From: Enteractinococcus sp.
Lineage (GTDB): Bacteria > Actinomycetota > Actinomycetes > Actinomycetales > Micrococcaceae
DNA length: 5,952 nt
Reading direction: 5' to 3'
NCBI GenBank assembly: GCA_029267455.1
Contig: JAJUIX010000084.1
Span: 1 to 5,952 of the forward strand
In this document: piece by piece, positions 1-5,402 of the stretch
Numbering within the stretch: position 1 is the stretch's first letter
How the letters are laid out: the number at the start of each line of letters is the position of its first letter
Made by a program: the position numbers and the translations under genes
The notes under the pieces: generated by a model
What the model was told of the DNA's origin: nothing
The model's database searches: none
The model's input: the letters and a program-made list of their open reading frames with translations, nothing else

Positions 1-174
1 AACGGTCCCGGCTGGGAATTCTGGGGCTATATTTTTACCGCAATGATCTTGCCCCCAATCGCATTCTTCTGGGGGATAACTGACAAAACACGTTGGTCCA
101 ACTTGGTCATGGCCGCCATCGGCCCCACCATTTTGGTCATGATCCACAGACTGCAGGTGATCTGGCATGGTTGA
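1..174 (+). CDS. Small integral membrane protein, C-terminal end (5'-truncated)
   Basis: An open frame enters from the left edge and stops at TGA 172-174, giving the last 57 residues of a protein whose start lies outside the window. Two hydrophobic stretches are visible, about residues 8-26 (WGYIFTAMILPPIAFFWGI) and 35-55, separated by a short polar loop with DKTRWS. This pattern suggests a membrane protein whose last two membrane segments we see. The end of the gene overlaps the next start by 8 bp (ATGGTTGA), so the two are probably translationally coupled and co-transcribed. Similar small membrane proteins of unknown function occur near ribF in Arthrobacter-type genomes, from my memory of that synteny. 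I assign no function. The frame and the overlap argue for a real gene rather than a chance ORF. Confidence 0.7.
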   Translation, partial: NGPGWEFWGYIFTAMILPPIAFFWGITDKTRWSNLVMAAIGPTILVMIHRLQVIWHG

Positions 175-592
175 AGCCCGAACCACAGCCGAGACCAGCG
201 GCCGTACCAAAGGCGTCGGACGCATCATCGTCATGCTCTACGCCATCTTGGCACTTGCCGCCTCTTGGCGCTCAGGGTTCCAAATCCTGACAAAATTTGA
301 AGAGGCACCGGTAGCATTCATCCTGTCGGCGGTCGCAGGAGTCGTCTATATCGTGGCGACAATTGCCCTGGCGACCCCGGGCCGTAAGGCATGGCAGGTC
401 GCCATCACCGCCGTATGGTTTGAACTCATCGGGGTCCTCGTTGTCGGAACTTGGTCTCTGACTATGCCAGAGATGTTCCCCGAAGCAACCGTCTGGTCTA
501 CGTTTGGTATCGGCTATGGTTTTATCCCCCTGGTGCTGCCGATGATCGGCTTGTATTGGTTATATAAACACCGGCCAGAACCGCTACCCTAG
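167..592 (+). CDS. Conserved four-helix integral membrane protein of unknown function
   Basis: This complete gene encodes 141 residues. The N-terminus (about 1-18) is polar and probably cytoplasmic. Four hydrophobic segments follow at about 19-36, 48-70, 77-98 and 114-133, and the protein ends in a short basic, proline-rich tail (KHRPEPLP). No enzymatic motif is visible. The ATG at 167 is supported by an AGGTGA ribosome-binding site at 155-160 with 6-nt spacing and by the 8-bp overlap with the preceding membrane-protein gene. It ends 34 nt before ribF. The pair of overlapping small membrane proteins could form a hetero-oligomer, but that is inference from gene layout only. Another ORF in a different frame at 93-290 is a shadow of this gene and the preceding one. 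Confidence 0.85.
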   Translation: MVEARTTAETSGRTKGVGRIIVMLYAILALAASWRSGFQILTKFEEAPVAFILSAVAGVVYIVATIALATPGRKAWQVAITAVWFELIGVLVVGTWSLTMPEMFPEATVWSTFGIGYGFIPLVLPMIGLYWLYKHRPEPLP

Positions 593-595
593 ACT
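590..595 (+). promoter_or_regulatory. Possible -10 element for ribF
   Basis: TAGACT fits the actinobacterial -10 pattern TAnnnT and overlaps the TAG stop codon of the membrane-protein gene. A start near 602 would leave a leader of about 25 nt carrying the GAAGGA ribosome-binding site. No convincing -35 is seen 17-18 nt upstream, and ribF may simply be read through from upstream. Confidence 0.3.
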
Positions 596-626
596 CAACC
601 CCATGCGATACGAAGGAAGAGACTAA

Positions 627-1616
627 GTGCAATACTGGGCAGGCACCGCCGCTATTGAGCAACCACCAGCGCCATCTGTGGTCACGCTAGGAAATTTCGA
701 CGGCGTCCACCGCGGCCACCGCGCGGTGCTCAAACTCGTCGTCGAAACCGCGAAGAAACACGACCTTGTCTCAGTTGCTGTCACTTTTGACCCCCACCCA
801 CGATTAGTCCACCTTCCAGAAGAACCACTGGTGCCGATCGTGTCGCTACCGCAAAAAATTCGACTCCTTGAATCCTGCGAACTTGATGCGACCCTGGTGA
901 TTCACTACACCCTGGATTTTGCGGCACAGACCGCCGAAGAATTTGTGGAGAATATCTTGGTGGAAGCCCTCAACGCTCGCATCGTGGTGGTAGGCGCCGA
1001 TACCCGGTTTGGAGCAGGTAACACCGGTGACATCAACACATTGCGTAGACTCGGCAAAATGCATAACTTTGAAGTTGTCGAAGTCGATGACGTCGGAGAG
1101 TCAGAACGCTGGTCCTCCACCTGGGTGCGCGATACGTTAGCAAGCGGCAACGTGGCTCAAGCCAGCCGCATTCTAGGTCGCTATCACAGTGTTGAAGGCG
1201 AAATCGTCCACGGACACGCTCGAGGTCGTGAGCTCGGTTTTCCGACCGCCAACTTTGCTGCCGATGCGCAGGGAATGATCCCCGCAGACGGAGTGTACGC
1301 CGGCTGGTTCAGTGACGCTACTGGACAACGCCTACCAGCAGCAATTTCGGTGGGCAGCAATCCTACTTTCAATGATGTGGTGCGGACCGTCGAAGCGCAT
1401 ATTTTTGATCGCCCAGAAGACGAACAGCTCGAAGAGTTCAACCTCTACGGTCAACACTGCACCGTTGAATTCGTGGCTCGACTCCGAGGCATGCAAGCAT
1501 TTACCGGGATTGATGATCTCATCGAGCAGATGGACAAAGACGTGCGCGCCGCCAGAGCCATTCTCACCGGACAAGCCCCAGAGATCGATGCCCCACAGCC
1601 ACGAGGGGCTCGCTAA
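627..1616 (+). CDS. ribF: Bifunctional riboflavin kinase / FAD synthetase
   Basis: RibF phosphorylates riboflavin to FMN with its C-terminal kinase module and adenylylates FMN to FAD with its N-terminal nucleotidyltransferase module, in the cytoplasm. The 329-residue product has the family's usual length. In the N-terminal module, GNFDGVHRGH (22-31) carries the HxGH-type nucleotide-binding motif, VTFDPHP lies at 52-58, a GADTRFG segment follows in the middle, and SSTWVR at 163-168 matches the usual (I)SST.(I)R signature. In the kinase module, GFPTAN (204-209) is the ATP/Mg-binding PTAN motif and TVEAHIFD (from 254) supplies the likely catalytic Glu256. The start is GTG at 627, with GAAGGA at 612-617; the encoded N-terminus (QYWAG) resembles actinobacterial RibF starts. 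The stop codon TAA abuts the ATG of the next gene, so the two are surely co-transcribed. No FMN riboswitch is visible in the 34-nt upstream gap. Confidence 0.97.
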   Translation: MQYWAGTAAIEQPPAPSVVTLGNFDGVHRGHRAVLKLVVETAKKHDLVSVAVTFDPHPRLVHLPEEPLVPIVSLPQKIRLLESCELDATLVIHYTLDFAAQTAEEFVENILVEALNARIVVVGADTRFGAGNTGDINTLRRLGKMHNFEVVEVDDVGESERWSSTWVRDTLASGNVAQASRILGRYHSVEGEIVHGHARGRELGFPTANFAADAQGMIPADGVYAGWFSDATGQRLPAAISVGSNPTFNDVVRTVEAHIFDRPEDEQLEEFNLYGQHCTVEFVARLRGMQAFTGIDDLIEQMDKDVRAARAILTGQAPEIDAPQPRGAR

Positions 1617-2402
1617 ATGCCCACCCGTCCCACCTCGGCTACTCTGCTGAAGCAGGACGCCAGAGAACGTTATAGTCTGGCTTTTGATACCGACTATGCC
1701 GATCTTTATCACCACATTCGCCCGGGCTATCAGGCCGAGATTATCCCGTTCCTCACGGATCTGCCACCTGGCCTCGCGATAGATTTAGGGGCGGGAACCG
1801 GACTTTTCACCGATCAGCTGATTGCAGCCGGCTGGGATGTGGTGGCAATAGACCCTGCTGCCAGCATGCTGCAGGTGTTAGCGAACAATCATCCACAGGT
1901 CGTCACGGTTGTGAGCCCGGTGGAAACTGTCGATACAGCACCCTGGCAAGCCAGTGCAGATCTTGTGGTGTGTGCTCAAGCGTGGCACTGGATCGACACG
2001 GAAGAAGGCAGCCAACGGGTGGGGGACCTGCTTACCGCACAGGGCGTCTTCGGAGTAGTACACCATCAAATTGATACCTCTATTGACTGGGTTCTTCGGC
2101 TCTGTCGGATTATGCACTCCGGCGACATTCACCCCATTGAGGCGCCGCCTAGTGTCACCAAAGATTTCACTACCCCGGAAGGTGCCTGGTGGCGCTGGCA
2201 TCAGAACTTGTCTGTTGAACAAGTCCATCAGCTCATGATGAGTCGAGCGTATTATCTGCGAACCACGGATACACAACGTCAACGCATGCACAATAATCTG
2301 CAGTGGTATTTGCTCGACCATCTCGGGTACTCACCAGATGCCACGATCAAATTGCCGTACGTCACCGCAGCTTGGCGGATGCGTAAACGTCGTTTGGGTT
2401 GA
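1617..2402 (+). CDS. Class I SAM-dependent methyltransferase, substrate unknown
   Basis: This 261-residue protein has a Rossmann-type methyltransferase core. Motif I is IDLGAGTG at 55-62, the acidic residue that would contact the SAM ribose is Asp79 in VVAIDP, and the segment AQAWHWID (120-127) resembles the post-motif region of Methyltransf_11-type enzymes. The N-terminal YADLYHHIRPGY stretch is the common lead-in of this group, where an FD..A..Y...RP.Y pattern precedes motif I. The C-terminal half (about 145-261) is rich in His, Trp and Arg and shows no motif I can name, so the substrate (small molecule, RNA or protein) cannot be told. The ATG at 1617 follows the ribF stop without a gap and has GAGGGG at 1603-1608 as ribosome-binding site, so translation is probably coupled to ribF. 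The gene is a passenger of the ribF-rpsO interval; no functional link to flavin metabolism is shown. Confidence 0.88.
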   Translation: MPTRPTSATLLKQDARERYSLAFDTDYADLYHHIRPGYQAEIIPFLTDLPPGLAIDLGAGTGLFTDQLIAAGWDVVAIDPAASMLQVLANNHPQVVTVVSPVETVDTAPWQASADLVVCAQAWHWIDTEEGSQRVGDLLTAQGVFGVVHHQIDTSIDWVLRLCRIMHSGDIHPIEAPPSVTKDFTTPEGAWWRWHQNLSVEQVHQLMMSRAYYLRTTDTQRQRMHNNLQWYLLDHLGYSPDATIKLPYVTAAWRMRKRRLG

Positions 2403-2427
2403 AACTCCTCAAAGTGGTAGGCTTGAT
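2399..2427 (+). promoter_or_regulatory. Candidate rpsO promoter
   Basis: TTGAAA (2399-2404, overlapping the methyltransferase stop codon) is a good -35 match, with a weak -10 CTTGAT 17 nt downstream (2422-2427). Alternatively TAGGCT (2418-2423) is the -10, paired with TTGGGT at 2394-2399. Initiation would fall near 2430. Independent rpsO promoters are common in bacteria, but neither pairing is strong. Confidence 0.25.
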
Positions 2428-2511
2428 CCTTGGTGCACGCTGCGGTCCGCGGTGGCGGCACCCACCGATACCTCGGTATTCGTTGATCGCGGTACAGCTC
2501 TCAAGGAGTTT
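2402..2511 (+). promoter_or_regulatory. Structured rpsO 5' leader with anti-SD and alternative hairpins
   Basis: The spacer before rpsO shows three pairing possibilities. CGGTGG (2450-2455) pairs with CCACCG (2462-2467) around a 6-nt loop. ACCGA (2464-2468) pairs with TCGGT (2473-2477) around the loop TACC; it reuses bases 2464-2467, so these two hairpins exclude each other or could contribute to a pseudoknot. AAACTCCT (2402-2409) is perfectly complementary to AGGAGTTT (2504-2511), which contains the rpsO ribosome-binding site. S15 represses its own mRNA through leader structures in several phyla, with different folds; whether this leader does so is inference. Confidence 0.45.
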
Positions 2512-2513
2512 AT

Positions 2514-2783
2514 ATGTCAATTACCCGTGAAGTTAAACAGCAGATTATTGCCGAATACGCTACTCACGAAGGTGACACTGGTTCTCCAGAAGTCCAGGTT
2601 GCCGTTCTCTCGCGTCGCATTTCGAATCTGACTGAGCACCTCAAGGATCACCCGCACGACCACCACACCCGCCGTGGCCTGATGGCTCTGGTTGGTCGCC
2701 GTCGTCGCATGCTGCAGTACCTCTACTCCGAAGACATTGAACGCTATCGTTCATTGATCGAACGTTTGGGCCTGCGCAAGTAA
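2514..2783 (+). CDS. rpsO: 30S ribosomal protein S15
   Basis: S15 binds the central domain of 16S rRNA early in small-subunit assembly and forms a bridge to the large subunit. The 89-residue product has the exact family length and its hallmark blocks: [11 protein letters not shown] (about 20-30), the [18 protein letters not shown] block (39-56, with the usual HLK.H..DHH.RRGL pattern), the basic [11 protein letters not shown] helix, and the C-terminal [13 protein letters not shown]. Start ATG 2514 has a strong AAGGAG at 2503-2508 with 5-nt spacing. As in many bacteria it directly precedes pnp, and the two are usually partly co-transcribed. It may control its own translation through the leader described upstream. 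Nothing is truncated or unusual. Confidence 0.98.
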   Translation: MSITREVKQQIIAEYATHEGDTGSPEVQVAVLSRRISNLTEHLKDHPHDHHTRRGLMALVGRRRRMLQYLYSEDIERYRSLIERLGLRK

Positions 2784-2798
2784 GGTGAGACGTCTTTT

Positions 2799-2834
2799 GG
2801 GGCGGCGCTCCGGGGAATTGCCGGACGCCGCCTT
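2799..2834 (+). terminator. GC-rich hairpin between rpsO and pnp (leaky terminator or processing site)
   Basis: GGCGGCG (2801-2807) pairs with CGCCGCC (2826-2832) and, after a bulged C2808, TCCGG (2809-2813) pairs with CCGGA (2821-2825), around a 7-nt loop. Two G-U pairs can extend the base. The downstream tract is TTGAAGTTTAA rather than a clean U run, so termination is likely incomplete. In Streptomyces the rpsO-pnp spacer also holds a hairpin and is cut by RNase III; this one may play the same part. Confidence 0.6.
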
Positions 2835-2857
2835 GAAGTTTAACTAGACTAGATATC
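2833..2857 (+). promoter_or_regulatory. Candidate pnp promoter
   Basis: The AT-rich stretch between the two hairpins holds TAGACT (2845-2850) and TAGATA (2850-2855), both fitting TAnnnT or near it. With TAGACT as the -10, transcription would start at about 2857-2858, exactly at the base of the next hairpin. No good -35 is present at the right distance (TTGAAG at 2833 is too close). A separate pnp promoter in this spacer is known in Streptomyces. Confidence 0.3.
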
Positions 2858-2874
2858 GGTGCCAATATGGCACC
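2858..2874 (+). other. Small perfect hairpin at the expected 5' end of pnp mRNA
   Basis: GGTGCC (2858-2863) pairs perfectly with GGCACC (2869-2874) around AATAT. No T run follows, so it is unlikely to be a terminator. It may protect a 5' end or be part of the pnp leader RNA. Confidence 0.5.
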
Positions 2875-2880
2875 CCAGAA

Positions 2881-2986
2881 AAATTGCATCAAACCCGTTC
2901 CGTTTCCCGGTCCTCGACAGTGACCTCCGGAGCATACGTTGCGGGGGTTTCGATCGAAGACCGACATTATGGGTTTGATGCAAATT
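2881..2986 (+). promoter_or_regulatory. Nested pnp leader stem-loop, probable Actino-pnp RNA motif
   Basis: Three coaxially nested helices are seen. The outer one pairs TTGCATCAAACCC (2884-2896) with GGGTTTGATGCAA (2971-2983), 13 perfect base pairs. Inside, CGGTCCTCGA (2908-2917) pairs with TCGAAGACCG (2954-2963) with one C-A mismatch. The inner one pairs ACCTCCG (2923-2929) with CGGGGGT (2942-2948), with one U-G pair. The structure ends 8 nt before the pnp ribosome-binding site. The Actino-pnp motif is a conserved RNA described in 5' UTRs of actinobacterial PNPase genes and is thought to mediate feedback control by the enzyme, as an unrelated RNase III-cut hairpin does in E. coli. Position and architecture fit; the match to the family consensus is from memory and untested. 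Confidence 0.68.
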
Positions 2987-3002
2987 GTTTGAAAGGAGAC
3001 CT

Positions 3003-5225
3003 ATGGAAGGTCCAGAAATTCAATTTGCAGAAGCCGTGATTGATAACGGCGACTACGGTACTCGTACCGTACGATTCGAAACCGGCCGGTTAGCTAAACA
3101 AGCTTCCGGCTCAGCCTTCGTCATGCTCGACGAAGAAACCTCTATGCTCTCGGCCACCACCGTGGGCAAAAACCCCCGCGAAGGCTTCGACTTCTTCCCA
3201 CTTACCGTGGACGTTGAAGAACGCCAATACGCTGCAGGCCGGATCCCCGGGTCATTCTTCCGTCGTGAAGGCCGTCCGCCAACAGATGCCATCTTGGCTG
3301 CGCGTCTGATTGACCGTCCATTGCGCCCCTCATTTGCCGACGGCATCCGAAATGAAGTCCAGGTCGTAGTCACCGTGACCTCGATGGCCAACGACGAAAT
3401 GTATGACAGTGTGGCCATCAACGCTGCCTCCATGTCAACCACCTTGTCTGGGCTAGACTTCGCTGGACCCATCGGTGCGGTACGTATCGCACTGATCGCC
3501 GATGAAAAGGGCGAAACCCAGTGGGTAGCGTTTCCGAAGTACTCTCAACTCGAAGACGCCGTGTTCAACATGGTTGTGGCCGGTCGCATCACTGAAGATG
3601 ACGACATCGCGGTCATGATGGTTGAAGCGGAAGCCACTGAAGACGCCTGGACCCTCATCCACGAAAAAGACGTTGTCGCACCAACCGAAGAAGTTGTAGC
3701 TGACGGTCTTGAAGCCGCCAAACCCTTCATCAAGGTACTGTGCGAAACTCAAGCAGATCTTGCCGAACGAGCTGCGAAAGAACCAGTCGAAGTTCCACTG
3801 TTTGTGGACTACCAGCAGGACGCTTTCGACGCGGTCGAAGAATTCGCCTCCGAACGTCTGACTGAAATCTATTCGATCGGCGATAAGCAACAGCGAGAAA
3901 CCGCTTCCGATGAATACCACAAGGAAGTCATCGAAGCGCTCGCCGGCGAAGGCAAACCATTCGAAGAACGCCAGGACGAAATCGTCAAAGCCTACGGCGC
4001 CGTCACCCGGCACATTGTCCGTAAGCGGATCTTGACCGATCAGGTTCGTATCGACGGCCGGGGATTAACCGATATCCGGCAGCTCACCGCCGAAGTCGAA
4101 GTGCTGCCGCGGGTCCACGGTTCAGCAATCTTTGAACGTGGCGAAACCCAGATTATGGGGGTCACCACCCTCAATATGCTGAAAATGGAACAGAACCTGG
4201 ACTCCTTGAGCCCAGAAACTTCCAAGCGCTACATGCACCACTACAACTTCCCGCCATACTCGGTGGGAGAGACCGGCCGTGTCGGTTCACCGAAACGCCG
4301 CGAAATCGGTCACGGTGCCCTGGCAGAACGTGCACTCCTGCCGGTGCTTCCGACTCGCGAAGAGTTCCCATACGCGATCCGGCAGGTATCCGAAGCACTC
4401 GGCTCGAACGGTTCCACATCGATGGGTTCCGTGTGTGCCTCGACCCTGTCGCTATATAACGCAGGGGTGCCACTGCGCGCGTCCGTGGCCGGTATTGCGA
4501 TGGGTCTGGTTTCAGACACCGTCGACAACGAGACCCGCTATGCTGCACTGACCGACATTCTCGGTGCCGAAGACGCCATGGGAGACATGGACTTCAAGGT
4601 CGCCGGTACCAGAGACTTCATTACCGCTATCCAGCTCGACACCAAACTTGACGGCATCCCAGCCGACGTTCTGGCTGCTGCGCTAACCCAAGCACGGGAA
4701 GCCCGGTTGCACATCCTGTCCGTGATGGAATCGGTCATCGACGAAGCTGACAGCATGAGCGCCACCGCGCCACGTATCCTGTCGCTGAAGATCCCAGTTG
4801 ATAAGATCGGTGAGGTCATTGGGCCGAAGGGTAAGATGATCAACCAGATTCAGGAAGACACCGGCGCTGACATCAGCATCGAAGACGACGGGACCGTCCT
4901 GATTGGTTCAACCGAAGGTAAAGCCGCTGAAGAAGCTCGCGATACCATCAACGCCATCGCCAACCCACAGGTTCCAGAAGTAGGCGAGCGCTACCTCGGC
5001 ACCGTGGTCAAAACCACCAGCTTTGGTGCGTTCATCTCCCTGACCCCAGGTAAAGATGGCCTGCTGCACATTTCTGAGTTGCGCAAACTCAACGATGGCA
5101 AACGCGTTGACGAAGTAGACGACATCGTCTCTGTCGGTTCTAAAGTACAGGTGGAAATTGCTAAGGTCGATGACCGCGGCAAACTGTCACTGGTACCAGT
5201 TATCGAAGACGGCGAAGAAGACTAA
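3003..5225 (+). CDS. pnp: Polynucleotide phosphorylase (3'-5' exoribonuclease)
   Basis: PNPase degrades RNA from the 3' end by phosphorolysis, releasing nucleoside diphosphates, and can add 3' tails in reverse. It acts as a trimer in mRNA turnover; the actinobacterial enzyme was once named guanosine pentaphosphate synthetase (GpsI). The 740-residue product has the full architecture: first RNase PH fold (about 12-220, with FFRREG at 85-90), a helical linker (about 240-325), the catalytic RNase PH fold (about 340-560), a KH domain with GPKG at 607-610, and an S1 domain from about 661. By comparison with the E. coli enzyme, metal and catalytic residues Asp524, Asp530 and Lys532 ([11 protein letters not shown]) and the phosphate-binding SNGSTSM loop (468-474) are intact. 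I choose ATG 3003, with AAAGGAG at 2992-2998, over the in-frame TTG at 2985, because homologues begin MEGPEIQF. It follows rpsO behind a structured leader that probably controls it. Confidence 0.98.
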   Translation: MEGPEIQFAEAVIDNGDYGTRTVRFETGRLAKQASGSAFVMLDEETSMLSATTVGKNPREGFDFFPLTVDVEERQYAAGRIPGSFFRREGRPPTDAILAARLIDRPLRPSFADGIRNEVQVVVTVTSMANDEMYDSVAINAASMSTTLSGLDFAGPIGAVRIALIADEKGETQWVAFPKYSQLEDAVFNMVVAGRITEDDDIAVMMVEAEATEDAWTLIHEKDVVAPTEEVVADGLEAAKPFIKVLCETQADLAERAAKEPVEVPLFVDYQQDAFDAVEEFASERLTEIYSIGDKQQRETASDEYHKEVIEALAGEGKPFEERQDEIVKAYGAVTRHIVRKRILTDQVRIDGRGLTDIRQLTAEVEVLPRVHGSAIFERGETQIMGVTTLNMLKMEQNLDSLSPETSKRYMHHYNFPPYSVGETGRVGSPKRREIGHGALAERALLPVLPTREEFPYAIRQVSEALGSNGSTSMGSVCASTLSLYNAGVPLRASVAGIAMGLVSDTVDNETRYAALTDILGAEDAMGDMDFKVAGTRDFITAIQLDTKLDGIPADVLAAALTQAREARLHILSVMESVIDEADSMSATAPRILSLKIPVDKIGEVIGPKGKMINQIQEDTGADISIEDDGTVLIGSTEGKAAEEARDTINAIANPQVPEVGERYLGTVVKTTSFGAFISLTPGKDGLLHISELRKLNDGKRVDEVDDIVSVGSKVQVEIAKVDDRGKLSLVPVIEDGEED

Positions 5226-5245
5226 CTTCACGACTACGACGTAGT

Positions 5246-5286
5246 ATGCCGGGTTGGTCATGATGACCAACCCGGCATCATCGTTT
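5246..5286 (+). terminator. Strong hairpin terminator after pnp
   Basis: ATGCCGGGTTGGTCAT (5246-5261) and ATGACCAACCCGGCAT (5263-5278) are a perfect 16-bp inverted repeat about one central G; as RNA it makes about 14 pairs with a 5-nt loop. It starts 20 nt after the pnp stop. Only a weak T tract (TCGTTT, 5281-5286) follows. As a near-perfect palindrome it could also act on the other strand. Confidence 0.82.
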
Positions 5287-5389
5287 AAGCTGTCGTAGTT
5301 GGTACCGCAAGACCCGAGGCCGCTTACAGATGCTTCATGACGTAGTTGCATCATGGCAGGGAAAGTACAGTCCGTAACACCCGGTCTAC

Positions 5390-5402
5390 TAAGATGAGGA
5401 TC
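5390..5402 (+). promoter_or_regulatory. Candidate dapB promoter -10, leaderless configuration
   Basis: TAAGAT (5390-5395) fits TAnnnT and ends 7 nt before the dapB ATG, so initiation would fall on the A of the start codon. The -35 region (about 5366-5372, TACAGTC) is weak. The rest of the spacer, 5287-5389, holds no gene that I can see. Confidence 0.45.

Noticed and set aside
593..626. FMN riboswitch upstream of ribF
   Set aside because: The gap is only 34 nt, far too short for the aptamer, and none of its conserved blocks appear in the preceding coding sequence.
1332..1715. 127-residue open frame on the minus strand across the ribF-methyltransferase junction
   Set aside because: It is antisense to two well-supported genes and has no family features.
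2949..2958. TTCGATCGAA palindrome as a repressor operator
   Set aside because: It falls inside the paired region of the pnp leader, where part of it is explained as a helix strand; no second copy is present.
2884..2983. 13-bp inverted repeat as ends of a tiny mobile element
   Set aside because: There are no flanking direct repeats, the inner sequence folds into matching nested helices, and the place is that of a known pnp leader RNA.
2985..3002. TTG at 2985 as start of pnp, adding six residues
   Set aside because: The extension covers the ribosome-binding site itself (2992-2998), has no upstream SD, and homologues begin at MEGPEIQF, so ATG 3003 is preferred.
3453..4013. 186-residue open frame on the minus strand
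   Set aside because: It lies wholly inside pnp. Its Phe/Val/Asp-rich composition is what the complement of GAA/GAC-rich codons gives, and no domain is recognisable.
4171..4548. 125-residue minus-strand frame and plus-strand frame 4279-4551
   Set aside because: Both are shadows of the catalytic RNase PH domain of PNPase, with Arg/Ser/Pro-rich sequence typical of off-frame reading in GC-rich DNA.
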